DNA from: DATGLW01 sp035293965
GTDB lineage: Bacteria; Actinomycetota; Acidimicrobiia; Acidimicrobiales; RAAP-2
NCBI GenBank assembly: GCA_035293965.1
Contig: DATGLW010000007.1
Location: 1 to 7,384, forward strand
Length of the DNA stretch: 7,384 nt
Reading direction: 5' to 3'
A model generated the notes under the pieces. That model worked only from the letters and a program-made list of their open reading frames with translations. It made no database searches and was not told the origin of the DNA. The translations under genes were made by a program, and so were the position numbers. Positions 1-7,054 of the stretch are shown piece by piece (positions within the stretch are counted from its first letter, which is position 1; each line of letters begins with the position of its first letter).

Positions 1-236
1 GCGAGGTACAAGGAACGACACCACTTACACAGGGCTGTGGCTCTGACGGGATTGCATGCGCGCCGATGAGAACCAGTGGGGCAGATCACCTCGGGGCCCT
101 GAGGAAGCCGACGGGAGATGGGGTTCCTTGCAACCGAAGCAGCCAATGCTCGCTGCCGGGTATGCTGGGCGTTACGGGTGAGCCGGGCATGAGAAGATTC
201 CCATGCCGCGAGCATTGCGCTGTCGCGCGCTACTGG
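1..236. other. Left flank with no recognisable gene
   Basis: No coding frame here has a ribosome binding site or recognisable family features. One plus-strand frame stays open from base 3 to 266, and one minus-strand frame stays open from about 217 to the window edge. Both translate into low-complexity Arg/Ser/Cys-rich strings typical of non-coding GC-rich DNA. A short inverted repeat (GGCATG at 186-191, CATGCC at 202-207) lies just past the stop codon of the minus-strand peptidase gene, but it has no T-run and is too weak to call a terminator. The stretch could belong to a structured RNA or to the edge of a mobile element cut by the window; I cannot support either. Confidence 0.4.
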
Positions 237-905
237 CTATTGCGCTTCACCAGCGATCCACGCTGACCACGGGTTCGTTATCCTGAATTCCTGCCCGACG
301 ACGGCCTCACAAATCTCTACGGCCTCGCGCCCTTCAAGTTGCACCAATCCGCCGTCTCCCCTGGGCGCCGCTAGAAACGCAGCTGCCACCTTGCCGACTG
401 CCTCCCGAATTGGCGGATGAGCGAAGATTTCGCGACAACGAACCATGGCATCCTGCAGGGCCGCATTCGCCTTGGGGTTATCCGTTTTGCGGTTATCGAC
501 TTCACGTTTATGCGGTTCGCGATGCTTCAGGAATCGTTCAAGTGGCGTATTACCGTCATTGATGGTCCAAGCTATGGTGTCCAGCTTGTGGTGTTCTCTC
601 AGGGCCGAAAGAACGTCTCTCCAGTCCCCAGCATCGTTCCAGCTATCCGGCCATCGCTCAAGGGTCACAGCGTTCCCGGCGAGGAGCACGAGAACTCGCT
701 TGCGCAGGTCGGAGAGCGTCACGAGTGGCACACGAGGGCAGCAGGTCGATGCCTTGCTGGCGTTTGCCCCTTCGGCCGTCATCTCCATCGCGCCAAGCTC
801 CAGGCCGACGAACCACTGCATTACGGCGTGGCCGGCTTCGTGCGTTGCTGCAAGCTCAATTTCCATAACGTGATACGCCGGCGGCCTCTGATAAATAGAC
901 GTCAC
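237..905 (-). CDS. Stand-alone M41-like (FtsH-type) zinc metallopeptidase domain protein
   Basis: The 222-residue protein carries the zinc-peptidase motif H22-E23-A24-G25-H26 in the context ATHEAGHAV, the hallmark of the M41 peptidase domain of FtsH. The LLAG segment near residues 74-77 and the NDAGDWRDV segment near 90-98 match the places where M41 proteins have their LAG...AE helix and third zinc ligand; D94 is the likeliest ligand and D91 the alternative. FtsH itself exceeds 600 residues with membrane segments and an AAA ATPase. Here there is no Walker motif and no transmembrane segment, so the protein would be a soluble peptidase without its own unfoldase. The GTG start at 905 keeps about 20 residues before the motif, which is normal for the family. 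An ATG at 866 is the alternative, and neither has a good Shine-Dalgarno sequence. It is divergent from the DUF3800 gene. The fold assignment is fairly sure; substrate and role are unknown. It may regulate or activate a neighbouring protein by cleavage. Confidence 0.72.
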   Translation of the reverse strand: MTSIYQRPPAYHVMEIELAATHEAGHAVMQWFVGLELGAMEMTAEGANASKASTCCPRVPLVTLSDLRKRVLVLLAGNAVTLERWPDSWNDAGDWRDVLSALREHHKLDTIAWTINDGNTPLERFLKHREPHKREVDNRKTDNPKANAALQDAMVRCREIFAHPPIREAVGKVAAAFLAAPRGDGGLVQLEGREAVEICEAVVGQEFRITNPWSAWIAGEAQ

Positions 906-1030
906 ACAAGAAACTGTATTGGCAAGGGCGGACCTCGGCAGTCGTTGACCCCTTCGCGAACCAAACCCTGATCCAGGCCGTCTTCACGGTACGTAGAGTT
1001 GCGCAGTCTTGAGCAGGAAGGAAGTGGACG
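906..1030. promoter_or_regulatory. Divergent intergenic region between the peptidase and DUF3800 genes
   Basis: These 125 bases separate two genes transcribed away from each other and so must hold both promoters. On the plus strand TTGACC at 945-950 resembles a -35 box, but the sequence 17 bases on (CTGATC) is a poor -10, so no promoter is called precisely. I see no clear operator palindrome. The right end carries the ribosome binding site of the DUF3800 gene. A shared divergent control region would fit joint regulation of the two genes, but the sequence does not prove it. Confidence 0.3.
1015..1024 (+). promoter_or_regulatory. Ribosome binding site of the DUF3800 gene
   Basis: The purine run AGGAAGGAAG ends six bases before the ATG at 1031 and gives a good Shine-Dalgarno match (AGGAAG, GGAAG). 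It supports ATG 1031 over any downstream start and agrees with the DUF3800 DESG motif lying at residues 8-11. Confidence 0.6.
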
Positions 1031-2158
1031 ATGCCACTGACAATCTTCTGCGACGAATCGGGGTACTCGGGCGGAAACCTCTTCCTCGACAAGGACAGGT
1101 ACTTTGTCTACGCGAGCGTGGCTATCGCGAACGACGAGGCCATCGAGATCGTGAAGAAAATCCGTACCGACTCCCGCACCCAGGCCTCAGAACTGAAGTT
1201 CGAAAACCTAGGGAAGACGCCCCGGGGCCGAGCGGCCGTGAAGTGGTTCCTGGAAACTCACGGAGAAAAGGTCGCGATCTTTCACGCTGACAAGCGGTTC
1301 TCCACCGCCGCGAAGTTCTTTGAGTACACGTTCGAGCCCGTCCTCCGGCCAAAGAAGCCTCTCTTCGTCGAGATCAACTTCCACCGGTTCATCAGCATGC
1401 TCTTGTTCGATGCATGGGCAGGAGGCGACCCCGTCGCCAGGGAGTTGCTTGAAGACGGGCAGAATCTCGTCAGGTTCAATCAGCCCGAGAAGCTGACGCG
1501 CCTTCTGCGGGAACCGCTCCACCGTGTCGGCGGCGATGACCCGCTCACGGCGATCGCGGCGTGCTGCTACGCGTACCGCACGCGCATCATGCGCGAAATC
1601 AAAACGGTCGGAGCTGACCCCGACCTCAAGCGATGGACGATGGACATTTCGAACTCTGCGTTGCTTGTAACCTTCCTCCATTGGGGCGAAGGTGGCGAGG
1701 AGCTTGAGGTCTACTGCGATGAATCAAAGCCCTTGATGGCCTCGGCCGAGCACATGCGCGAGATGGCGACGACCCCGATGCCAGAAGAGTGGCGCGGGCA
1801 TTTCCCCGAACGTCCGCTGGTTCGTATTCCATGGCCCGTGGAGTTTCTCGACAGCAAGACCACGCTGGTCGCGGTGCAACTCGCCGATCTGATGGCGGGT
1901 GCCGCTCGATTTGCTCTCACAGAGCCCGAGAGCCCCGACGCAGCACAGTTCCAGCCGCTCATCGAACCGCGATGCACGAAGCACTGTGTCTATCCGCAGG
2001 GTGTGTACATCGACACTGACCTTCCGCAGACCGAGTTGAACATCGCCGTGTTGGCTGAACTGGGACGTCGTGCGCGAGCGGGACTTGATCCGAATTACGC
2101 CATCGAGGTCTACATCGCGAATGCCGCGAACAGGATCGAGGAGGCGATGGGGGAGTGA
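1031..2158 (+). CDS. DUF3800 domain-containing protein
   Basis: The 375-residue product opens with MPLTIFCDESGYSG, placing the acidic DESG signature of DUF3800 at residues 8-11. Near the C-terminus it has AVQLADLMAGA (Q283-L-A-D286), the second hallmark of the family. DUF3800 proteins are thought to adopt an RNase H-like fold in which the N-terminal Asp/Glu and the late Asp form an acidic, probably metal-binding site; that is family knowledge and no activity is shown here. Length (family members are usually about 200-400 residues), ATG start and ribosome binding site all fit an intact gene. No signal peptide or membrane segment is visible, so it should be cytoplasmic. The family is frequent in mobile and defence-linked islands. 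It runs divergently from the M41-like gene and converges on the STAND gene module. A nuclease or toxin-like role is plausible but unproven. Confidence 0.85.
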   Translation: MPLTIFCDESGYSGGNLFLDKDRYFVYASVAIANDEAIEIVKKIRTDSRTQASELKFENLGKTPRGRAAVKWFLETHGEKVAIFHADKRFSTAAKFFEYTFEPVLRPKKPLFVEINFHRFISMLLFDAWAGGDPVARELLEDGQNLVRFNQPEKLTRLLREPLHRVGGDDPLTAIAACCYAYRTRIMREIKTVGADPDLKRWTMDISNSALLVTFLHWGEGGEELEVYCDESKPLMASAEHMREMATTPMPEEWRGHFPERPLVRIPWPVEFLDSKTTLVAVQLADLMAGAARFALTEPESPDAAQFQPLIEPRCTKHCVYPQGVYIDTDLPQTELNIAVLAELGRRARAGLDPNYAIEVYIANAANRIEEAMGE

Positions 2159-2169
2159 GGCACGCATCG

Positions 2170-2439
2170 TTAGGCTAAAAAGACAACCATAGTCCGCCGC
2201 GTCGAGGACCGATGCCCTGCGTCACCTGAACCCCGGGGGAGAAGGTCTTTACCTTCGCGGCGGAACGCGGGACTTCGAATCGACCACTTGCTCCTGAACT
2301 CGGCTGCCGCCAAACGTCTCACTTCGGCCGGAGTCGACAGGAACGTCCGCGGGTGGGAGAAGACGAGCGACCACGCACCCACCTGGGTGGAGCTTTGATC
2401 AGTGTAGCGCAGTCGAACATCCCGTGGCCTACTCTCCAC
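2170..2439 (-). CDS. Small hypothetical protein overlapping the end of the STAND gene
   Basis: This 89-residue frame begins at a GTG (2439-2437) inside the last codons of the large STAND gene, whose TAG stop is at 2431-2429. The 11-base overlap in a different frame is an arrangement typical of translational coupling. The translation looks protein-like in its first two thirds, for example the stretch VGAWSLVFSHPRTFLSTP followed by an Arg/Ala-rich helix and FRREGKDLLPRG, and third codon positions are mostly G or C. The last 20 residues look less convincing. I do not recognise a family. There is no strong Shine-Dalgarno sequence, and no alternative in-frame start lies closer to the STAND stop. 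It fills most of the convergent gap with the DUF3800 gene. It may be a small accessory protein of the STAND ATPase, a remnant, or a chance frame. Confidence 0.42.
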   Translation of the reverse strand: MESRPRDVRLRYTDQSSTQVGAWSLVFSHPRTFLSTPAEVRRLAAAEFRSKWSIRSPAFRREGKDLLPRGSGDAGHRSSTRRTMVVFLA

Positions 2440-5400
2440 CGAACATCGACCGCATGGTCATCAGTGGTATCGACGTTGCGAAGTCTCTCTTCGCAAGGTC
2501 AGGCCATCCGAGCAGGTGGTCCAGCTTCTGCTCGAAGAGCAGATGGAGAGCGAATCGAAGCGTCGGATTTATCCCCTCCGTAGGTTGGATGGCGGTAACC
2601 CACTCGTGAATCGGCGTATGCTCCGCCAGCCAGTCCTTCCACGCATCGTCGTCCTTTGGCGGAGACGCAGCGAGTGCGATCAGCGCCCTGGACGGGTGAC
2701 TCGGATCTGCGAATTGCTCGACACGTGGTTCCGGGCCTGGAGGCTCGACCAGCGCTGCCGCGACAAGAAGCAGGGCTGCCCTGTCTGCAGAGTCCTTGTG
2801 ATCCCGCAACGCCCCAAGGAGGTGCGGGTGGGCCCGTGCGCCGAGCAGGCCAAGAGCCATGAGGGACGGCCCAGCCAACCGGCCGTCGTCGTGCCGGGCG
2901 CCCTCGAGAAGCGAGTCGACCGGCATTTGTTCGCGGATCTCCGGATGGTTGAGGAGCTTGAACACAAGCGCCCGTGTGGCAGCGAACCGCAGCGGGAAGC
3001 CTTCCCCGCTTGTCCCTGGCATATGTCTCTTGTCAGCGAGTAACCCCAGGAGCGTGGGCACGACGGCTGCATCCCCTTCATTGCCGAGAAGATCGACCAG
3101 TTGCCCGTGTACCACCAAGTCTGGGCAGCTCGCACCGGCCGTCCGGATGAAGCTCTCCACCTCGGTGAGCCGGTCTGCTGGAAGATTGTCGAACCGATAA
3201 AGTGCCTGCGCCGCTGCGCGAGCGACGTGGAGGTCGGGAGCAGCGTGGACGAAGATGGTGGGGGCGGCCTCGTTCTTGTCGCGCTTGTCGTGGAGCATCT
3301 TCGTGAGTGCCGCCTGCCCCTCCTCCCATTTGTGCCACCCGATAAGGCGGGCGCAATGCTCGCGTATCGGTGCGCTCGCGTCAGTTTCTTTCCCGATGAT
3401 CAGTTTCCGCTCGGCGTCACTGGCGTCAGGCGCAAGGAAGGACATTGCCGCCCGGCGGCATCGATAGTCTTCGTCCTCGAGCGCCCGGCGCAGGTGCTCT
3501 CGTTGCGCGGAGCCTCCGGCCTTCGCGACCAAGTAAAGGCCAAACTGACGCACGTAGAGGTCTTTGGAACCCAAGAATCGCGGGAGTTGCTCGCTGACGG
3601 GCTCGCCCAGTTTCGACAGCACGACGCACGCTCGCACCGCACTCGTCATCTCCCCGTCCTTGGAGAGTGTGCGCAGAAGCTCAACGCCGTCGGCCCCTAC
3701 CGCGCCCCTGTCGACTGTGACTTCGTCCGGCCGCTCATCAACCGAGCAGAGGAGGTTGAACAACTCCTTCCCCTTACTTCCGAGTACCGCTTCCACCAAA
3801 CTCTCGCGGACTTCATCGTCGAGGCTGTGTGTCTGCCGAATCGCATCGGCGATCTGAACCTTCCGTCCGATCCCCAGCCCTTCGGAGGCTTTCGCCAAAG
3901 CTGCCTCCCATTCGAAGTCGGCCACCACCGCGACGAACGCCTCAAGCACGTCGGGCAACTCGGGATCGGGCCCCTCCCGTAGAGCTGCTACTACTTCCGG
4001 GCCGAGCGCACAGTTCGCTGACTTGGCAACCGCTTGCCAGCCCGGGCTCCGCTCGCCCGCCGGACAGGCTTTGAGTAGTGCCCGAACTTCCTGAGCAGCA
4101 GTACGCTTGTGGATCGTCTTGGCCCACGACTCCAGCAGCGCGGCACGCTTGAGATGTTTGAGAAGCCAGTCGTACCCCTGGGCGTGCCGCCGGAGGGTGA
4201 CTGCAACCCGGAGGACCTCATCTATGGGGTAGAATCGCTCGCTCGGCTCTTCGAGCACGTGGCTTGCCTCGATGGCGTTGACCTCCGCCTGCTCGGCCTT
4301 CCGTCGCTCCTCGTCTCCCGCGGCCAGCCACGCAAACGTCTCGTCCCTCTCCCGCAAAGCCGAATCGAGCACCTCATCATACTTGGGTGCTGGACCACGC
4401 AGCGCTCCTTCTGCCAAAACGCCCGATATAGTCGATCCCCTACGAAAGTGCTCGTGAAACGCTGCAAGGAACTCAGTCGAGAACTCCCACCCGAACTGCG
4501 CGAAGAAGTCCACGAGGGGACCGGCCTGATACGTGAAGCTGTCTGTCTCTGGTAGCGCGTGACGCACAAACTGCGCACCGACGGCCCGCGCCTCCTCGGA
4601 CCCCCAGATCAATTTGATTTGATCGCCGGAGAGTTCCGGAGGCCTCCACATCTGCTGTCCGATGACCCGGTGTTCTCGCAGCGTGACCAGAAGCCTTACC
4701 AATTCCGACGCTGGATCCTTCGAGTCCGACAGTTCCTTCAGCTCGCGGAACGCTTGGCCGGCCTCGTAGCCGTCCGTCTTAAGGACGCGGTTGAGAAGGT
4801 GCCGGTTGAGGGCCTCCTGCGCTGCACGAGGGACGGGAGTTTGCCGCTTGAGAAGCTGTCGAACGATGCGCGCGGCCGCTTTGAGCTTATTATCCGCAAC
4901 GAGCCCGGTTAGCATCGCGATCAGGACTTCTTCGGTGAGTGCCGGCTCGCTGTTCACCGCCAGTTCGAGACCTTCTTGGACGCTCGGGTGTGCGATGAGA
5001 TGTTCATTCGACCGGTGTTCGGTCAGCCAGCCGCCGGCGTTGAGACGGTTGAGGAGTTTCACCGGATCGACCGGGTCTCGGTACCCACCCGCCCGAACGT
5101 ACCGGCCCGCGGCGGCGATCTCCTCGCGGGTCAAGGACCGCCGCGACATGAGGAGGGTCCAGAGCGGAACAGCCGCAGCGACGGCTTCGCGTCCCACAGC
5201 GGTGATCTCGTGAAAGATGGTGTCAGCCACCACCTCGACGTTTGAGGCGGCGAGAAGCTCCTCCAGGTTTGGTTCCGGCTCGATCGCCGTCGCACGTAAC
5301 CGGCGCGCGAACACATCGATTGCGTAAGGGAGCCGGAGTCGGTCCAGTATCCGCGCACGGTGCTTGGTGGCGTAGTCTTTCAGCCGCGGCTGTGCCGACG

Positions 5401-6580
5401 CCATCGCCAGGTCCAAAATCTTGCCACGCGACGCCGCAGAGTAGTCCGAGTCCGTGAGACGATGCTCGAAGGTCTGGAGCGTGCTTGTGCCGGGAGGGAG
5501 AATTGCCGTCCTCGATGTCACCAGGAACCGCTTGTCCGTCGTAGCGTCCCGCACGAGTTTCGGCAGTTCGGTCGCCCACTCCTGAGCGCGATCAGACCGC
5601 TCGAACTTGCCCCACGGGTCGTGGACGAAGAAGAGGTGACGCCCCTCCGCTCGAAGGAGCGACCGGATCCGTCCGATGCCTTCGCTTGACGCGATCTCCA
5701 CGACTTCGAAGGCGTCGTCGATCGTTCGCAACTCGTGTGCCAGGTGGTCGGCGGTGTGGGTCTTACCCGACCCGGCTGGACCGGTCAGCAGTAGCGCGCC
5801 TTTGGCGAGTTGGTCGCGGTACTCGTCAAACGGGTCCGGTGGGACGAACGGCCCTGGGGCTCGCCGTTCAGGGTAGCCGTCATGGCTGGCGATCTCCGCC
5901 TCGATCTGATCTCTCGTCCAGGCGTTTGGATCCCGACCGAGCAGCCGCTCTCTGACCGCGCGCTCCAGTGCTTCGGTGCAGGCCTTCACTTTGGTGTAGG
6001 GGACGTGTGCGGCGCGTTGGAGGATCTCGCGTATATCGTGCCGGAGCAACTCCTGGGTCTTCTGGGCGAGGATGCCGATTCGCTTGGCGATGTCGGCCGT
6101 GTCGGGTTTGAGATCGCTTGGGGGCTTTGTGGCCTTGGACTCCTGACCGACTTCGGCCACGACGAAGTCCGATAAGTCTCCCGACACCTGGGCGTTGGTG
6201 AGGAGCGTGTAACGCTTCGTCGGGTCGCACTGCAACTGGGAGAGAGCTCGCGGTCGGGGGGGAGGCCCTTTCATCGAGGTTTTCGTTCCGTCGCCAGCGA
6301 GTACCGCTTTGAATGTGCTCTGTGTCCACTGGGTGCTACGGAGTTTGATCTGCAGTTCGACAGGAGCGAGGCCGCCCACGGGAACGCCCACCGTGGCGCT
6401 GGCGGCCTCCGACTCGACGCGGAGATTTGCCGCGATGTCCTCGGCGGACGCCGGCTCCACGTCGATGCGCTCGCAGAGCCGACGCCGCACGATAAGGTCC
6501 AGAGCGACCCACACTGTCGCGAGGATCTGGAACTCGTACCCCTGGTACGACGCTATGCCCGCCCCCTCGCCGTCCGACAT
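2429..6580 (-). CDS. Avs-like STAND NTPase: PD-(D/E)XK nuclease, nSTAND3-like ATPase, HEAT-like repeats
   Basis: The product has 1383 residues from ATG 6580, chosen because GAGGG precedes it by 7 bases. The frame stays open to TTG 6886, but that stretch overlaps a ParA remnant and is Pro/Arg-rich at first. Residues 1-140 look like an Mrr/Cap4-type restriction-nuclease fold: YQGYEFQIL at 12-20, acidic residues E42 and E47-D48, then ELQIK (Q77-x-K79) and TLLTNAQVS near 125-133, as expected for PD-(D/E)XK enzymes. Residues 250-540 form the NTPase: Walker A GPAGSGKT at 267-274, Walker B HLFFVHDPWG at 315-324 (the DPWG ending is typical of nSTAND3), sensor FLVTSRT at 352-358, PYAIDVFARRL at 418-428, and a winged-helix-like part ending AHPSVQEG at 530-537. 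The rest is alpha-helical, with HEAT-like repeats from about 965 to 1280. By analogy with Avs proteins, the helical end would sense a phage protein, ATP would drive assembly, and the nuclease would cut DNA. Trigger and activity are inferred. Confidence 0.85.
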   Translation of the reverse strand: MSDGEGAGIASYQGYEFQILATVWVALDLIVRRRLCERIDVEPASAEDIAANLRVESEAASATVGVPVGGLAPVELQIKLRSTQWTQSTFKAVLAGDGTKTSMKGPPPRPRALSQLQCDPTKRYTLLTNAQVSGDLSDFVVAEVGQESKATKPPSDLKPDTADIAKRIGILAQKTQELLRHDIREILQRAAHVPYTKVKACTEALERAVRERLLGRDPNAWTRDQIEAEIASHDGYPERRAPGPFVPPDPFDEYRDQLAKGALLLTGPAGSGKTHTADHLAHELRTIDDAFEVVEIASSEGIGRIRSLLRAEGRHLFFVHDPWGKFERSDRAQEWATELPKLVRDATTDKRFLVTSRTAILPPGTSTLQTFEHRLTDSDYSAASRGKILDLAMASAQPRLKDYATKHRARILDRLRLPYAIDVFARRLRATAIEPEPNLEELLAASNVEVVADTIFHEITAVGREAVAAAVPLWTLLMSRRSLTREEIAAAGRYVRAGGYRDPVDPVKLLNRLNAGGWLTEHRSNEHLIAHPSVQEGLELAVNSEPALTEEVLIAMLTGLVADNKLKAAARIVRQLLKRQTPVPRAAQEALNRHLLNRVLKTDGYEAGQAFRELKELSDSKDPASELVRLLVTLREHRVIGQQMWRPPELSGDQIKLIWGSEEARAVGAQFVRHALPETDSFTYQAGPLVDFFAQFGWEFSTEFLAAFHEHFRRGSTISGVLAEGALRGPAPKYDEVLDSALRERDETFAWLAAGDEERRKAEQAEVNAIEASHVLEEPSERFYPIDEVLRVAVTLRRHAQGYDWLLKHLKRAALLESWAKTIHKRTAAQEVRALLKACPAGERSPGWQAVAKSANCALGPEVVAALREGPDPELPDVLEAFVAVVADFEWEAALAKASEGLGIGRKVQIADAIRQTHSLDDEVRESLVEAVLGSKGKELFNLLCSVDERPDEVTVDRGAVGADGVELLRTLSKDGEMTSAVRACVVLSKLGEPVSEQLPRFLGSKDLYVRQFGLYLVAKAGGSAQREHLRRALEDEDYRCRRAAMSFLAPDASDAERKLIIGKETDASAPIREHCARLIGWHKWEEGQAALTKMLHDKRDKNEAAPTIFVHAAPDLHVARAAAQALYRFDNLPADRLTEVESFIRTAGASCPDLVVHGQLVDLLGNEGDAAVVPTLLGLLADKRHMPGTSGEGFPLRFAATRALVFKLLNHPEIREQMPVDSLLEGARHDDGRLAGPSLMALGLLGARAHPHLLGALRDHKDSADRAALLLVAAALVEPPGPEPRVEQFADPSHPSRALIALAASPPKDDDAWKDWLAEHTPIHEWVTAIQPTEGINPTLRFALHLLFEQKLDHLLGWPDLAKRDFATSIPLMTMRSMFGGE

Positions 6581-6587
6581 GTGCAAG

Positions 6588-6592
6588 CCCTC
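6588..6592 (-). promoter_or_regulatory. Ribosome binding site deciding the STAND gene start
   Basis: On the minus strand GAGGG lies seven bases before ATG 6580. The following residues MSDGEGAGIASYQGYEFQ lead straight into the nuclease fold. Both points favour this start over the upstream TTG at 6886, which would add 102 residues that partly coincide with the ParA remnant. Confidence 0.6.
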
Positions 6593-6612
6593 GTGGATAA
6601 TGCGCCGTTCGG

Positions 6613-6965
6613 TCACCTGAACATCGGGAGGCAGCCCGACGGGAACGCCGGCACAATGTACCAGTCGGCGGCGATCAAGGGCCGACGTCAACAGGAAGTC
6701 CAGGTCCGGCGACGTATCGATCAGGACCACGTGTAGTGTCCACGTAAGGAGTCGATAGATCGCTTGAGCCGTATCCGGTGCTCGCGGCGGAGGTCTTGGC
6801 CGTCGAGGCGGTGATGATGCAGCTGTAGGTAGGGAGTTTCCCCTCGTGCTTCGGCGGGTACAGGGCGTACTCCACCTCGTCCACAATTTGCTCGAGATCA
6901 GGTGCGTCGGCAGCCACGACCTGCCATTCGAGCAACCCGTCTTTAACCTGGTCTCTTCGCGGCAT
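6613..6965 (-). pseudogene. ParA-like partition ATPase remnant with several frameshifts
   Basis: On the minus strand a ParA-like protein is readable only by switching frames. From about 6840 to 6733 one frame gives RLDGQDLRREH followed by LKRSIDSLRGHY. A shift at about 6731 then gives VVLIDTSPDLDFLLTSAL (6730-6677), the ParA Walker B region and the helix after it. A shift back at about 6676 gives IAADWYIVPAFPSG (6675-6634), the strand that follows in ParA; this frame stops at 6613. Restoring one base after TAC at 6733 and removing one T near 6678 would give a continuous HYDVVLIDTSP...LTSALIAADW. The portion from ATG 6965 to about 6840 (which includes EYALYPPKHEG) is in a third frame and could be the preceding ParA segment or a separate short gene; it has its own ribosome binding site. 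The N-terminal deviant Walker A (KGGxGKT) is absent and the C-terminus is lost. It is a decayed gene unless the shifts are sequencing errors. Confidence 0.68.
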
Positions 6966-6970
6966 CGTAG

Positions 6971-6976
6971 CTCCCT
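6971..6976 (-). promoter_or_regulatory. Ribosome binding site before ATG 6965
   Basis: AGGGAG lies five bases before an ATG at 6965 that opens a 96-codon frame ending at 6675. The first 40 or so residues look coding (DGLLEWQVVAADAPDLEQIV), while the rest coincides with the ParA-like segments in other frames and looks like read-through. The site suggests that this frame was, or still is, translated as the start of the remnant gene. Confidence 0.4.
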
Positions 6977-7027
6977 CGTGCTTTTCGGCAGCGCGTGGAG
7001 ACGTAGCCTGGGTCGAGGGTTCGGTCT

Positions 7028-7054
7028 ATTTTATGGCGGCACCGAATCCTTCAA
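7028..7054 (-). promoter_or_regulatory. Weak promoter candidate upstream of the ParA remnant and STAND gene
   Basis: On the minus strand TAAAAT (7033-7028) could be a -10 box, with TTGAAG (7054-7049) 15 bases upstream as a -35. The spacing is short of the ideal 17. This is the only AT-rich patch in the interval between the transposase tail and ATG 6965. An inverted repeat TTCGGT/ACCGAA (7020-7025 and 7041-7046) straddles the -10 and could be an operator or a weak hairpin. It would serve the ParA remnant and possibly the STAND gene downstream. Apart from this candidate the interval 6966-7269 holds nothing I can name. Confidence 0.2.

Noticed and set aside
186..207. Inverted repeat GGCATG/CATGCC as a terminator for the M41-like gene
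   Set aside because: The stem is only six base pairs, has a ten-base loop and no T-run on either strand.
1..236. Group II intron or other structured RNA at the left edge
   Set aside because: The GAGCCGGGCATG stretch at about 180-191 suggested an intron domain, but no proper domain V hairpin or reverse transcriptase is present.
417..971. 184-codon plus-strand frame opposite the M41-like gene
   Set aside because: It is the antisense shadow of the peptidase gene, and the HEAGH motif fixes the coding strand.
856..1092. 78-codon minus-strand frame spanning the divergent intergenic region
   Set aside because: It overlaps the starts of both flanking genes, and its translation has no family features and no ribosome binding site.
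1208..1681. 157-codon minus-strand open frame inside the DUF3800 gene
   Set aside because: It is antisense to a well-supported gene with conserved motifs at both ends, and its translation is Arg/Glu-rich without family features.
3101..3982. 293-codon plus-strand open frame antisense to the STAND gene
   Set aside because: It mirrors the GC-rich coding frame of the STAND gene, lacks a ribosome binding site and shows no family motif, while the opposite strand has clear domain motifs.
6675..6965. 96-residue protein as an intact pYEATS-like or other small gene
   Set aside because: EVEYALYPP followed by TGYGSS faintly recalls prokaryotic YEATS proteins, but the second half coincides with convincing ParA segments in other frames, so I treat it as part of a remnant.
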